A stretch of DNA of 64,000 nucleotides, from positions 2,032,001 to 2,096,000 of the forward strand of contig NZ_CP045871.1 of the NCBI RefSeq assembly GCF_009650135.1. The letters run 5' to 3'. The position numbers and the translations under genes are program-made. The DNA is from Litorivicinus lipolyticus (lineage in GTDB: Bacteria; Pseudomonadota; Gammaproteobacteria; Pseudomonadales; Litorivicinaceae). Numbering within the stretch: the stretch's first letter is position 1; every line of letters starts with the position of its first letter. The notes beneath the pieces are model-generated. The model had not been told where the DNA came from, did not search any database, and saw only the letters and a list, made by a program, of their open reading frames with translations. Shown here in pieces: positions 16,990-26,569 of this stretch.

Positions 16990-18242
16990 CAGCCAGTCAC
17001 CCTTGTCGGAGCAGGTTTGCATTTTTCCATCCGCGTGTACCAAGGCATCAGGATGAAGTAAGCGAAGTACAACGCGGTGCACAGCTGCGCCAGCGCGGTA
17101 CGGCCAGGCGACGACGGAATCGCGCCCAAAACACCCAGGATGACGAAGGACACGGCAAACACCGCCAGCCATACACGCGAGATCCAGCCTTTGTAGCGCA
17201 TGGAGCGAACCGGCGAGCGGTCCAACCAAGGCATGACAAACAGCACCGCAATCGCCGCGCCCATAAAGACCACACCCCAGAACTTGGCGTCCAACCCAAA
17301 CATCGGGAAGGTAATCGCGCGCAAGATGGCGTAGAACGGCGTGAAGTACCAAACCGGCGCAATATGCTCGGGGGTCTTCAGCGGGTTAGCCGGTTCAAAG
17401 TTCGCGTACTCCAAGAAGTACCCGCCCATTTCTGGGAAGAAGAACACCACCAAACTAAACACAAACAAGAATACCGCGACACCGGCAATGTCTTTGACTG
17501 TGTAGTACGGGTGGAAGGGAATGCCGTCCAACGGCTTACCGTTCTCGTCTTTGTTGTCCTTGATATCAATGCCGTCGGGGTTGTTAGAGCCGACTTCGTG
17601 CAAGGCCAAAATGTGCAAAACGACCAAACCGGCAATCACGAACGGCAATGCAATGACGTGCAGTGCAAAGAAGCGGTTCAAGGTAATGCCCGAGATCAGG
17701 TAGTCGCCCCGGATCCACTGCGCCAAGTCCGCACCGACCACGGGGATCGCCCCGAACAGTGACACGATGACCTGAGCACCCCAGTAGGACATTTGCCCCC
17801 ACGGCAGCAGGTAGCCCATGAAGGCTTCTGCCATCAGCGCCAGGTAAATGGCCATACCGAACAACCAAATCAGCTCGCGCGGCTTTTGATACGAGCCGTA
17901 AAGCAAGGCGCGGAACATGTGCAGATAAATCACGACAAAGAACGCCGAAGCACCGGTCGAGTGCATGTAGCGAATCAGCCACCCGAACTCGACATCACGC
18001 ATGATGTACTCGACCGAGGCGAATGCACCTTCGGCGCTGGGTACATAGCTCATAGTCAGCCAAATACCAGTCAGGATTTGGTTAACCAGCACCAACAGCG
18101 CCAGTGAGCCAAAGAAATACCAGAAGTTAAAGTTCTTGGGCGTGTAATACTTGCCCAAGTGCTTATCCCAGGCGTCAACCACGGGCAGACGTTCGTCAAT
18201 CCAGCCCAACACGCCTGTTGCTGTACTTTTACGCAACGCCAT
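16989..18242 (-). CDS. petB: Cytochrome b of the bc1 complex
   Basis: Integral membrane di-haem subunit that oxidises ubiquinol at the Qo site and reduces quinone at Qi. The 417 residues include eight or more hydrophobic helices. Haem-ligand histidines appear as two pairs in helices B and D (RYMHSTGASAFFVVIYLHMFR and FFALHVIALPFVIAGLVVLHIL). The Qo-site PEW-type motif is PVWYFTP preceded by TPEHIAP. It overlaps petA and petC by 1 nt each. The bacterial pet operon implies a cytochrome c-dependent aerobic chain. Confidence 0.97.
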   Translation of the reverse strand: MALRKSTATGVLGWIDERLPVVDAWDKHLGKYYTPKNFNFWYFFGSLALLVLVNQILTGIWLTMSYVPSAEGAFASVEYIMRDVEFGWLIRYMHSTGASAFFVVIYLHMFRALLYGSYQKPRELIWLFGMAIYLALMAEAFMGYLLPWGQMSYWGAQVIVSLFGAIPVVGADLAQWIRGDYLISGITLNRFFALHVIALPFVIAGLVVLHILALHEVGSNNPDGIDIKDNKDENGKPLDGIPFHPYYTVKDIAGVAVFLFVFSLVVFFFPEMGGYFLEYANFEPANPLKTPEHIAPVWYFTPFYAILRAITFPMFGLDAKFWGVVFMGAAIAVLFVMPWLDRSPVRSMRYKGWISRVWLAVFAVSFVILGVLGAIPSSPGRTALAQLCTALYFAYFILMPWYTRMEKCKPAPTRVTG

Positions 18243-18862
18243 TATGCAACACCCTCATCTTCACCAATCACCACAATCGCGTCAGTTTCATAGCGGTGCG
18301 GCGGAACCACCAGGTTCAACGGCGCAGGCACAGCTTTAAAGACACGACCGGCCAAATCAAACTTAGAGCCGTGGCACGGACAAAAATAGCCGCCCTGCCA
18401 ATCAGCCCCCAAGTCGGCAGGCCCGACTTCGGGGCGGAACTGCGGCGAACACCCAAGGTGCGTACAGATCCCGACGGTGATAAAGACTTCGGGCTTAATC
18501 GACCGGGTTTTCTTATCAACGTAAGACGGCTGCTGTTCTTTGGCAGACATCGGATCGGCGACCGTGTCGACCAGCGCATCCAATGATGCCAGGTTGGCTT
18601 CGGTGCGGCGCAAAACGAACACCGGCTTACCGCGCCATTCGGCACGAATCTGTTCGCCAGCGCGGACCTTACTGACGTCAACACGGACGGGGGCGCCGGC
18701 GGCCTTGGCCTTGGCACTCGGGTTCCATGAACCGACAAAGGGGGTGGCGACGCCAACCGCGCCAACCGCGCCCATGGCCGCCGTAGCGGCCACTAAGAAC
18801 TTGCGTCGACCTGGATTGACCGTCGAATCATCAGGCGTTTCCGCCATGGTGGAGTCGGACAT
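18242..18862 (-). CDS. petA: Rieske iron-sulfur subunit of the bc1 complex
   Basis: Rieske [2Fe-2S] protein transferring electrons from ubiquinol to cytochrome c1. A Tat-like signal anchor (GRRKFLVAATAAMGAVGAVG) near residues 18-37 precedes the cluster domain with CTHLGC and CPCHGSKFD, the Cys-His pairs that bind the 2Fe-2S centre. The ATG at 18862 follows an AGAGGA ribosome binding site; product 206 residues. First gene of petABC; the stop overlaps the petB start (TAATG). A promoter candidate lies at 18911-18939. Confidence 0.96.
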   Translation of the reverse strand: MSDSTMAETPDDSTVNPGRRKFLVAATAAMGAVGAVGVATPFVGSWNPSAKAKAAGAPVRVDVSKVRAGEQIRAEWRGKPVFVLRRTEANLASLDALVDTVADPMSAKEQQPSYVDKKTRSIKPEVFITVGICTHLGCSPQFRPEVGPADLGADWQGGYFCPCHGSKFDLAGRVFKAVPAPLNLVVPPHRYETDAIVVIGEDEGVA

Positions 18863-18910
18863 GCTGGGTCCTCTAGAGAGTAAAGGGTTGCGATATAAAA
18901 TTCCGCGCAA

Positions 18911-18939
18911 AGGATAGGGTTTCAGGCGCGCGTAATCAA
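18911..18939 (-). promoter_or_regulatory. Candidate petABC promoter
   Basis: On the minus strand TTGATT (18939-18934), 17 nt, then TATCCT (18916-18911): 4/6 matches at both hexamers with optimal spacing, about 50 nt before the petA ATG. It lies downstream of the rpsI terminator, so the pet operon needs its own promoter in this 173-bp gap (18863-19035). Nothing else clear is seen there. Confidence 0.4.
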
Positions 18940-19035
18940 GTTTTGGGTGTAAGCAAATAGCCGCACAGGGGCGCTTTTCACGGCCGATTGGCGCAAAACC
19001 GAAAGCGGCAGGCGACCGCAAAATCGAGCGCCCAC

Positions 19036-19062
19036 AAAAAAGCCCGGACCAAGCCGGGCTTT
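19036..19062 (-). terminator. Intrinsic terminator after rpsI
   Basis: On the minus strand AAAGCCCGG, loop CTTGGT, CCGGGCTTTTTT form a stable hairpin followed by a U-run, 19 nt after the rpsI stop. The AAAGCCCGG arm gives it some bidirectional symmetry, but the opposite gene side is empty. Confidence 0.88.
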
Positions 19063-19080
19063 CGCACCACCAAAAGCGTA

Positions 19081-19473
19081 TTAACGCTTCGAGTACTGCG
19101 GACGCTTACGCGCTTTGTGCAGACCGACCTTCTTACGCTCAACCATGCGCGAATCGCGGGTTACAAACCCAGCTTTACGCAGCGCAGGGCGCAGAGTTTC
19201 GTCCATTTCCATCAGGGCACGTGTAATGCCGTGACGAATTGCACCCGCCTGACCAAATTCACCACCACCTTTGACGGTGCAGTAAACGTCGAGCTTTTCC
19301 AACATCGCAACCAATTCCAGCGGCTGACGCACGATCATACGTGCGGTCGGGCGACCGAAATACACGTCCACCGGACGCTGGTTAACAGTAATAGTGCCGT
19401 TACCGGGGCGCAAAAATACGCGTGCGGCTGAGGTCTTGCGTCGGCCTGTGCCGTAGTTCTGAATCGCTGACAT
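19081..19473 (-). CDS. rpsI: Ribosomal protein uS9
   Basis: Small-subunit protein S9 whose basic C-terminal tail contacts P-site tRNA. The 130-residue product begins [20 protein letters not shown] and ends in the highly conserved RKRPQYSKR tail; family motifs GRRKTS and [19 protein letters not shown] are present. It lies 9 nt downstream of rplM, the universal rplM-rpsI pair, and is followed by a strong terminator. Confidence 0.98.
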   Translation of the reverse strand: MSAIQNYGTGRRKTSAARVFLRPGNGTITVNQRPVDVYFGRPTARMIVRQPLELVAMLEKLDVYCTVKGGGEFGQAGAIRHGITRALMEMDETLRPALRKAGFVTRDSRMVERKKVGLHKARKRPQYSKR

Positions 19474-19482
19474 AATCGTTCC

Positions 19483-19911
19483 TTACAGAGCCAGAGGCTT
19501 CGGCTCTTGGGCCGCATGCGGATGTTCCGCACCAGCGTAAACTTTAAGTTTGCGATACATGGCGCGACCCAAGGGGTTCTTAGGCAGCATGCCCTTTACG
19601 GCAAACTCGATCACTTTCTCGGGACGGCGTTCGATCAACTGTTCGAACGAGGCTTCTTTCAAGCCACCCGGAAATCCTGTGTGGTGGTAATACATCTTGT
19701 CGCTTGCTTTGCGGCCAGTCACTGCGACTTTCTCTGCATTTACTACGACGATGTAATCACCGGTGTCTACGTGAGGCGTGTACTCGGCCTTGTGCTTACC
19801 ACGCAGACGGCGTGCAATCTCAGTCGCCATGCGACCTAGAGTTTGGCCCGCCGCGTCTACTACCAGCCATTCGCGGCTGACTTCTTCTGTTTTGGCGCTG
19901 AAAGTCTTCAT
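19483..19911 (-). CDS. rplM: Ribosomal protein uL13
   Basis: Large-subunit protein L13, an early assembly protein. The 142-residue product from the ATG at 19911 reads [20 protein letters not shown] and carries [19 protein letters not shown] and [21 protein letters not shown]. An AGGAATT ribosome binding site precedes this ATG; the frame extends 11 codons further without support. It is preceded by a strong promoter (19959-19987) and a short leader hairpin. Confidence 0.98.
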   Translation of the reverse strand: MKTFSAKTEEVSREWLVVDAAGQTLGRMATEIARRLRGKHKAEYTPHVDTGDYIVVVNAEKVAVTGRKASDKMYYHHTGFPGGLKEASFEQLIERRPEKVIEFAVKGMLPKNPLGRAMYRKLKVYAGAEHPHAAQEPKPLAL

Positions 19912-19929
19912 AATTCCTGCTGCTGCTTG

Positions 19930-19943
19930 TGGGGCGCACCCCA
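19930..19943 (-). promoter_or_regulatory. Hairpin in the rplM leader
   Basis: TGGGG-TGCG-CCCCA forms a 5-bp GC stem with a 4-nt loop, 18 nt before the rplM start and about 10 nt into the predicted leader. L13 is known to autoregulate its operon in E. coli through the mRNA leader; whether this hairpin serves that role is inference. Confidence 0.35.
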
Positions 19944-19958
19944 TTAACGAGGGGGAGG

Positions 19959-19987
19959 ATTCTATAGAGCGTCCCCGATGATATCAA
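19959..19987 (-). promoter_or_regulatory. Predicted strong promoter of rplM-rpsI
   Basis: On the minus strand TTGATA (19987-19982), 17 nt, then TAGAAT (19964-19959): 5/6 matches to both consensus hexamers with ideal spacing. It lies directly downstream of the zapE stop (19992), so the ribosomal operon has its own start, with a leader of about 40 nt. Confidence 0.7.
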
Positions 19988-19991
19988 CCCC

Positions 19992-21098
19992 TCATGGCAA
20001 ATGCGGTTGAGCCAAATACTCTTGACTCTGCATTTCCGTGAGTCGGGACACGGTTCGATCAAATTCAAAGGTCACACGAGACCCCTGATAGAGCGACATT
20101 AACGGCGCCTCGGCGCTGACGATCAATTTAACATTACGGTCGTAAACTTCATCAATTAAATTTACAAATCGTCGTGCGGCATCGTCCATCTGATCGGTCA
20201 GGACTGGAACGTCCGAGACCACCAGTGCATGAAAACGCTTAGCCAACTCAATGTAATCGCTGGTCGATCGCGGGCCCTGGCACAACTCTTTAAAGCTGAA
20301 CCAGACCACATCGTCGCTGATCGCCCGGGTACTGAATTGACGACCATTGACGTCAATCTTTACGCCCTCGTGAACCTGACCGGGCGCCAGCTGGGCGAAT
20401 TCCTGAGCCAGCAAAAGGTCCGCATCCGGCCGCTGGGCATCCAGGTACAACTCGACCTGGGTCAACACGCGCAACCGCCAGTCCGTACCACCGTCCAGAT
20501 TAAACACCTCACAGTGCGCATACAGCATGTCAATGGCCGGCAAAAATAAGGCCCGCTGCAAGCCGTCTTTGTACAGCCAGCGTGGCTCGACGTTGGAGGT
20601 GGTGACCAATGCCACCTGGCGCCGGAACAAGCCTCGAAACAGATTCGCCAAGATCATCGCATCGGTGATGTCGGTGACGATGAACTCGTCCAAGCACAGC
20701 ACCCGCATATCATCCGCCAAACGATCGGCGACCCGCTCTAGCGGATCCGGCTGGCCCTGCATTTCACGCAACTGGGCGTGCACGCTCAACATGAACCGGT
20801 GAAAGTGAATGCGCTTTTTGTCCTCGAACGGCAGGCTGTCGTAGAACAAGTCCATTAAAAAAGTTTTGCCACGCCCGACCCCGCCCCAAAAATACAGCCC
20901 GCGTTCGGGCAAGGGAGGCGGCGGTGGCTTCCAGCGCCCTAACAGGTTACTGACAAAGCCCTTGGCCGGGTGCGCCGGCTGAAAATTGATCAGGCGGGAG
21001 CGCAGCTGGTCCAGCATCCCGACCGCAGCGGCCTGAGACGGATCAGGGTAGATCTCGCCGCTATCCAGCAGCGCCTGATAGCGCGTCAGCGGATTCAT
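19992..21098 (-). CDS. zapE: ZapE, AFG1-like divisome ATPase
   Basis: P-loop ATPase of the AFG1/ZapE family; in E. coli it joins the Z-ring late in division and can destabilise FtsZ polymers. The 368-residue product has the N-terminal family start (RYQALLDSGEIYPDPSQ), Walker A GGVGRGKT at residues 72-79, a Walker B-like VLCLDEF, and the sensor region LVTTSNVEP. It overlaps the upstream hydrolase gene by ATGA. Transcription probably ends before or reads into rplM. Confidence 0.93.
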   Translation of the reverse strand: MNPLTRYQALLDSGEIYPDPSQAAAVGMLDQLRSRLINFQPAHPAKGFVSNLLGRWKPPPPPLPERGLYFWGGVGRGKTFLMDLFYDSLPFEDKKRIHFHRFMLSVHAQLREMQGQPDPLERVADRLADDMRVLCLDEFIVTDITDAMILANLFRGLFRRQVALVTTSNVEPRWLYKDGLQRALFLPAIDMLYAHCEVFNLDGGTDWRLRVLTQVELYLDAQRPDADLLLAQEFAQLAPGQVHEGVKIDVNGRQFSTRAISDDVVWFSFKELCQGPRSTSDYIELAKRFHALVVSDVPVLTDQMDDAARRFVNLIDEVYDRNVKLIVSAEAPLMSLYQGSRVTFEFDRTVSRLTEMQSQEYLAQPHLP

Positions 21099-21730
21099 CG
21101 GCGCTGCGCCTCCAGCCAGGCCTGGACGGCACGCTTCAAGGGGCCCAAACGGCCGTGGTAGAAATGCCCACCGACCTCATCGATGACACAACTCGGCGGC
21201 GTATGCTGAGCATCAACCCACGCCTGCATCGAGACCGGGGTAACCACGTCATCATCGCGGTTAAACGCGACCAGGGTCGGCACCTGACTTTGCACGGCGG
21301 TCATATCAAAGCGACTGGCGGCCGGGGCAATCAACACCAAGCCGGCCACGGACTGGCGCTCGGACAGTTTGGCGGCGATATAGCCGCCAAACGAAAAGCC
21401 CATCAACCACAGCCGAGCATTCGGGTAGCGCCGGCGCAGCTCAGCAGCGGCCAACTCGGCGTCGTCGACCTCGCCACGACCTTCATCCCAGACCAGCGCA
21501 CTGGCGCCGACCCCGCGAAAGTTGAAGCGCAACGCCGGCAGCCCCAAATCACGCGCCATCCGAACCAGGGTGGTCACGACCTTATTGTTCATACTGCCCT
21601 CGTGCAGCGGATGCGGATGGCACACCAGCGCCACATCGGACACCGCGGGGTCGGGCTGATCGACGGCGACGGCCGTCAATACAGCCTCCAGGTAATCAAT
21701 TCGCAGGGGGATTTCTTGGGGCCGGGACAT
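21095..21730 (-). CDS. Alpha/beta hydrolase (COG2945-type, putative acyl/peptide esterase)
   Basis: Small alpha/beta-hydrolase with the subgroup hallmark CHPHPLHEGSMNNKVV, then FNFRGVGAS, the nucleophile elbow GFSFGG (Ser113 of the product), an acid at FNRDDDVVTP, and the catalytic His in GGHFYHGRLGPLKRAV. Substrate unknown; it has no signal peptide and is therefore cytoplasmic. The ATG at 21730 was preferred to the TTG at 21742 because GAGG precedes the ATG. 211 residues. Coupled to zapE by a 4-nt overlap. Confidence 0.85.
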   Translation of the reverse strand: MSRPQEIPLRIDYLEAVLTAVAVDQPDPAVSDVALVCHPHPLHEGSMNNKVVTTLVRMARDLGLPALRFNFRGVGASALVWDEGRGEVDDAELAAAELRRRYPNARLWLMGFSFGGYIAAKLSERQSVAGLVLIAPAASRFDMTAVQSQVPTLVAFNRDDDVVTPVSMQAWVDAQHTPPSCVIDEVGGHFYHGRLGPLKRAVQAWLEAQRR

Positions 21731-21836
21731 CAGCTGCCTCAATCAGATTAGATACAGAGCTGAAAGTGTAAACGCTACCCCACGCCCTCCCAAGGCTTGG
21801 TACACTGAAACCGACGAAAAGAGGAAATTGGGCTTT

Positions 21837-22262
21837 ATGACTACCGCATATTGGTTTTACTTAGCCGCCATTGGCCTGGTCGGCTGCGGCATCGGATTCA
21901 CGTGGGGCCGCAACACTCGGCCTGACTTAAAGGCCCGCGCGGACTTAGAGTCGCGCATGCAAGAGGCCGATCAGCGCCACACGGCCCTGCAACACCAAAT
22001 CAGTGACCATTTCAACGAGACCGCTCGGCTGGTCAACCAGCTGTCCAGCCAATACCGCGCGGTCCATGAACACTTGGCCGAGGGCCAACGGGCGCTGATG
22101 GATCCGGCTGATATCGACCCGGACAGCGAGATCAAGGCGTTGATCGAGCCGCCGGCGCCGGAAACATTACTGGCGGACGACGCCGCTCAACCGCGCGACT
22201 ATTCAGAAACCCCGGGCACACTGAGCGAAGCCAGCCAGCGCGGCCAAACCAGCGCCTCTTAA
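21837..22262 (+). CDS. zapG: ZapG (YhcB), inner-membrane DUF1043 protein
   Basis: Short protein with one N-terminal membrane segment (YWFYLAAIGLVGCGIGF) followed by a charged, coiled-coil-like region and a disordered tail. This is the YhcB/ZapG architecture linked in E. coli to cell envelope growth and division. Family features are GxxxGxxxGRNT after the membrane helix, LESRMQEADQRHTALQHQI, and the NQLSSQYRAVHEHLAEG segment. The ATG at 21837 gives 141 residues; the TTG at 21828 sits too close to the AGAGGA site. Its TAA overlaps the opposite gene's stop within TTAA (22259-22262). Confidence 0.86.
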   Translation: MTTAYWFYLAAIGLVGCGIGFTWGRNTRPDLKARADLESRMQEADQRHTALQHQISDHFNETARLVNQLSSQYRAVHEHLAEGQRALMDPADIDPDSEIKALIEPPAPETLLADDAAQPRDYSETPGTLSEASQRGQTSAS

Positions 22263-22999
22263 ACGGGGCTGGCGATCTCGATAAACTGATGCGCCAGGCC
22301 GCACTGCTCGGCCAGGCGCCGGCCCAAGGCCTGAACCCCATAGCGCTCGGTGGCATGATGGCCGGCGGCAAAGTAATGCACCCCCGCCTCACGCGCCAGG
22401 TGCACCATGGGTTCGGAAATCTCCCCGGTAACAAAGGCGTCGACGCCCTGATCGATGGCCGATTGAAAGTAGGACTGGGCCGCCCCGGTGCACCATCCCA
22501 AACGATGAATCGGCCGCCTGGCGTCAATCCACAACGGCGCCTGGCCCAATTTAAGCGCCAACGCGGCCGCCATATCAGCACCGGATATGGGGTCGCAACT
22601 GCCTAAGTTTCCGATCCCCTCGGGGTTCAACGGCGCATCCGAGCGCCAGCCCATCAGACGCGCCAATTCGGCGTTATTGCCCAGTTGTGGATGCGCATCC
22701 AGCGGCAAGTGATAGGCCAGCAGGCTGATACCCGCTTCCAGCATGGTTCGCACCCGGCGTCCCTTGAGGCCGGTTAGGGTCTGCGATTCGCCTTTCCAAA
22801 ACCAACCATGGTGAACCAACAGCGCGTCAGCGCCCGCGTCCACCGCCGCATCAATCAACGCTTGGTTAGCGGTCACTCCGCTGACCAGCGTCCGGACGGG
22901 CCGATCACTGTCCAGCTGAAGCCCATTGGGTGCGTAATCGCTGAAGCGCTCAGGCGCCAGCCACGCATTGATTTGAGTTTCCAGTTCGGTCGGGGTCAT
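22259..22999 (-). CDS. Nif3-like dinuclear metal centre protein (DUF34/YbgI)
   Basis: YbgI/Nif3 family protein; structures show a toroidal hexamer with a dinuclear metal site, and function is still debated. Metal ligands are visible as LLVHHGWFWKGE, LLAYHLPLDAHPQLGNN and, near the C-terminus, GHHATERYGVQALGRRL. The frame opens at GTG 23038, but the ATG at 22999 (MTPTELETQINAWL) matches the family start and gives 246 residues. Divergent from the DegS-type protease gene with 39 nt between starts. Confidence 0.88.
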   Translation of the reverse strand: MTPTELETQINAWLAPERFSDYAPNGLQLDSDRPVRTLVSGVTANQALIDAAVDAGADALLVHHGWFWKGESQTLTGLKGRRVRTMLEAGISLLAYHLPLDAHPQLGNNAELARLMGWRSDAPLNPEGIGNLGSCDPISGADMAAALALKLGQAPLWIDARRPIHRLGWCTGAAQSYFQSAIDQGVDAFVTGEISEPMVHLAREAGVHYFAAGHHATERYGVQALGRRLAEQCGLAHQFIEIASPV

Positions 23000-23021
23000 G
23001 GCATCCGCTTTATCAAGGTTT

Positions 23022-23038
23022 GTGCGTAAGATACGCAC
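23022..23038. repeat. Palindrome directly before the protease start codon
   Basis: GTGCGT-AAGAT-ACGCAC is a perfect 6-bp inverted repeat ending one base before the ATG at 23039. It occupies the place where a ribosome binding site would be, and lies in the short gap between two divergent genes. It could be an operator or an mRNA hairpin. Confidence 0.55.
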
Positions 23039-24178
23039 ATGAATCGACTTCGTGAACAGATCGCTGCAATTGCCAGCACCATTGCCCTACCCGCCGTCGC
23101 AGGCTTAGCCATCGCCATGAGCGTACTGTGGTGGCAAGGGCGTGATGGCGCGCCGCAACTGTCGCTTAACGTATTGCCCAGCGCCGAGCGCAGTATGTCG
23201 ACGCCGCCGCCCGGCAGCTACCGTGAAGCGGTCTCCCGGGCCGCACCGGCAGTGGTCAACATCCACACCTCGACCCAGAACTTGGCCGCGGACCACCCGC
23301 TACTAAGTGACGCCACGCTGCGTCAATACCTCAACAGCAATCTTCGCCAGGACCGCTCGACGGCACCGCTGGGCAGCGGCGTGATCATTTCCAACCAAGG
23401 CCACATATTGACCAACCATCACGTCATCGCGGACGCACCGGTGGTATTGGTCGAGCTGCGGGATGGGCGACGCGCCATTGCGCGGCGGGTCGGCAGCGAC
23501 CCTGAATCGGACCTGGCGGTACTGCAAATTGAGCTGCCTAATTTGCCTGTCATCCCGATCGCACAATCGCCCTCGCAAATCGGCGACAGCGTACTGGCCA
23601 TTGGCAACCCATTTGGCGTCGGCCAGTCCGTCACCAAGGGTATTTTGAGCGCGACCGGGCGGATTGCCGGACTGGCCACCTTTGAAGACTTCATTCAAAC
23701 CGACGCGGCGATCAACCCGGGTAATTCGGGGGGCGCCTTGACCAACATATTTGGCGAGCTGATTGGCATCAACAGTGCCATATTTAGCCGCGGTGGCGGC
23801 TCGCAAGGCATCGGCTTCGCCATCCCGACCAGTTTGGCGCTGGACGTCATGCAGCAGATTTTGACCTTTGGCCGAGTGATTCGAGGTTTCTTGGGCATCG
23901 AAGTCGAAGCCCTAAGCGATGAGCTGGGCAAAACTCTGGGTGTGATGGATGGGCTGGTAATCACCACCGTGTACCGCGACAGCCCGGCGCAGATTGCCGG
24001 CATGCTGCCCGGGGACGTACTGGCCGCGATTGATGGCCGCCCGGTGACCAATGGCCGCACCGCGATGCTGCAAATTACCGACATGGCGCCGGGCCAAAAA
24101 ACCGTGCTGACGGTGCTAAGGGAACAAACGCAGCTGGACCTGAATGTCGAAATCGGCGTGCGACCCCAAGCCCAGTAG
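23039..24178 (+). CDS. degS: DegS/AlgW-type membrane-anchored serine protease
   Basis: Trypsin-like S1C (HtrA) protease with a single N-terminal membrane anchor (about residues 10-32) and one C-terminal PDZ domain (about 285-370). This is the DegS/AlgW layout rather than DegP, which has a cleaved signal and two PDZ domains. Catalytic residues: His128 in TNHHVIAD, Asp158 in ESDLAVL, Ser230 in NPGNSGGAL. Family role: sensing misfolded outer-membrane proteins and starting anti-sigma-E (MucA/RseA) cleavage. 379 residues. Next to hisC, as algW is in Pseudomonas. No ribosome binding site is visible. Confidence 0.9.
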   Translation: MNRLREQIAAIASTIALPAVAGLAIAMSVLWWQGRDGAPQLSLNVLPSAERSMSTPPPGSYREAVSRAAPAVVNIHTSTQNLAADHPLLSDATLRQYLNSNLRQDRSTAPLGSGVIISNQGHILTNHHVIADAPVVLVELRDGRRAIARRVGSDPESDLAVLQIELPNLPVIPIAQSPSQIGDSVLAIGNPFGVGQSVTKGILSATGRIAGLATFEDFIQTDAAINPGNSGGALTNIFGELIGINSAIFSRGGGSQGIGFAIPTSLALDVMQQILTFGRVIRGFLGIEVEALSDELGKTLGVMDGLVITTVYRDSPAQIAGMLPGDVLAAIDGRPVTNGRTAMLQITDMAPGQKTVLTVLREQTQLDLNVEIGVRPQAQ

Positions 24179-24181
24179 TCC

Positions 24182-25270
24182 CTAGCGCTGGGCCTTTAAA
24201 GCGACGTCCAAGGCGGCCAGAAAGGCCGCATTTTCAGCGTCCGTGCCGATCGAAACCCGCAGGCACCGGGCCAACATCGGGTGGGCCTTGGAGAGATCCT
24301 TGATCAGCACGCCCTGGGCGGCGATCGACGCATTGACCGCACTCGGCTGGTCGACTTCGAGCAACATGAAATTCGCTTCGCTGGGGTGGACCCGCAGCCC
24401 GCGCGCGCTCAAGGCGTCGAACAGCTGATCCCGACCCACTCGCAAGGCGGCGCTCTGTTGGGCCAACACAGCACGCCCTTCGGTCAACGCGAATCGCGCC
24501 ACCGCCTGGTTCAGCACACCCAAATTGTACGGTAGCCGGACCTTATTGATCTGTTCGATCCATGCGACATCACCGACCAGATAGCCACAGCGAAGGCCCG
24601 CCAACCCCATTTTCGAAAACGTCCGCATCACCAGCAAATTCGGGTACTGGCCCAACCAGGATTGATGATTGCGCGACGAAAACGGACCATAGGCCTCGTC
24701 AATAATCACCAAGCCGGGGCAGGCCTCGATGACCCGGCGCAGATCCGCCTCGTCATACAGGTTGCCGGTCGGATTGTTCGGCTGGGCCAAAAACAGCAGC
24801 GCCGGATTGTGCCGCTGCATAGCCGCGATCAGGCCATCCGCGTCCAGTGAAAAATCACGATTCAGATCGACGCCGACGTACGGCACGCGACATTGGCCAG
24901 CAATGACCTCGAACATCACGAAACTCGGTGCCGGGGCCATGACCGGCCGGGCGCCGTCGCAAATGGCCTGGATCAGCGGCTGGATGATCTCGTCACTGCC
25001 ATTGCCCAGCATCACCCCCCAGGCGTCGTCCAAATCATCATGCGCGCGAATCGCCGCAATCAGCTCGCGGCCGGCAGCATCCGGGTAGCGGTTGATTTCA
25101 GCGCCGCTCAGCGATTCCATACAGGCACGCCACAGGTCCGCCGGCCAACCAAAGGGATTTTCCATTTGATTGAGCCGAATCGCCGTGCCCGGATCCGCCA
25201 CCGCATAAGCCGTACGGGCCTGAACATCGGTGCGCACGGTGCGTTCGATCCAGCCGCGCAAGTCAGTCAT
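24182..25270 (-). CDS. hisC: Histidinol-phosphate aminotransferase
   Basis: PLP-dependent class I/II aminotransferase converting imidazole-acetol phosphate to histidinol phosphate. Motifs: [11 protein letters not shown] at the N-terminus, [35 protein letters not shown], and the PLP lysine Lys220 in [15 protein letters not shown]. 362 residues. Last gene of the mla-murA-hisGDC operon, overlapping hisD by 8 nt; its stop is 3 nt from the opposing protease stop. Confidence 0.95.
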   Translation of the reverse strand: MTDLRGWIERTVRTDVQARTAYAVADPGTAIRLNQMENPFGWPADLWRACMESLSGAEINRYPDAAGRELIAAIRAHDDLDDAWGVMLGNGSDEIIQPLIQAICDGARPVMAPAPSFVMFEVIAGQCRVPYVGVDLNRDFSLDADGLIAAMQRHNPALLFLAQPNNPTGNLYDEADLRRVIEACPGLVIIDEAYGPFSSRNHQSWLGQYPNLLVMRTFSKMGLAGLRCGYLVGDVAWIEQINKVRLPYNLGVLNQAVARFALTEGRAVLAQQSAALRVGRDQLFDALSARGLRVHPSEANFMLLEVDQPSAVNASIAAQGVLIKDLSKAHPMLARCLRVSIGTDAENAAFLAALDVALKAQR

Positions 25271-26569
25271 GCGCCAGCCTCATTTCAGCGGCACGCGCAT
25301 GCGCGGTCAGGCCTTCGGCGCGGCCGAGCACCGAGGCAATTTGGCCCAGCACCTGACTGCCCTCGGCTGATATTTGCATCACGCTGGAGCGCTTAACGAA
25401 ATCATAGACACCCAACGGACTGGCAAAACGCGCGGTCCCCGAGGTCGGCAATACGTGGTTGGGGCCGGCGCAGTAATCGCCCAGTGACTCCGGCGCACGG
25501 TGACCCAGGAAAATAGCACCGGCGTGGCGAATACCGGCCATTAACGCGGTGCTGTCATCAACGCACAATTCGAGGTGCTCCGGGGCGACCTGATTGATCA
25601 GCTCACAGGCTTGCTCGGTACTGGCGACATCCACGATCACGGCACGCTCGCGCAGCGACACTTCAACAATCTCGCGGCGCTCCAAACTCGGCAGCAAGCG
25701 CGACATCGCGTCCAACACCGCAGTGGTCATGCGCGGTGACAGCGAGACCAAAATGGACTGCGCCATTTCGTCATGTTCGGCCTGACTAAACAGATCCATC
25801 GCGACCCACTCCGGATTGGAGCTGTCGTCACAGACCACCAGTATTTCACTGGGTCCGGCGATCATGTCGATGCCGACGCGGCCAAATACGGCGCGCTTTG
25901 CCGCCGCCACATAGGCGTTACCGGGACCGACAATTTTATCCACCGCCGGCACGCTCTCGGTACCAAACGCCAAGGCCGCAACGGCTTGGGCGCCACCGAT
26001 GCCAAACACGCGATCGACGCCAGCAATGTCGGCCGCCGCCAGCACCGCATCATTGACCACGCCGTCCGGCGTTGGCACCACCATGATGATCTCGCTGACG
26101 CCGGCGACCTTGGCTGGCATCACGTTCATCAACACGCTGCTGGGGTACGCCGCTTTACCGCCAGGCACGTAGACACCGACACGGTCCAATGGGCGAATGC
26201 GTTGGCCCAGCGAGTTGCCCAAGGCATCCGTATACGACCAATCAGCGGCACTTTGGTGCTGGTGATACTCGCGTACACGCTCGCCGGCAGCGACCAGTGC
26301 CGCCTCCAATTCAGGCGCGATTCGCGCACGCGCGGCGGCCCACTCGCCCGCTGGGATTTCGAGGGCATTGCGGTGGCGGTCAAATTGTTCGGTAAAGCGC
26401 ACCAGCGCCACATCGCCTTCGCTACGCACCGCCGCCAACACGCCGTTGACGGTATCGTTCAGCTGGAGGTCAGCGACCGCCTCCCACTGGGTCATCAGCG
26501 CTAATGCGGTCGGCGCGTCGGCGTCGGACCACTGCAGGTGGCGAATCACATCGCGCCAAGGTTTTACGC

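Noticed and set aside
16990..17352. N-terminal extension of cytochrome c1
   Set aside because: It reads through petB in another frame; the ATG at 16989 starts a proper signal peptide and overlaps the petB stop.
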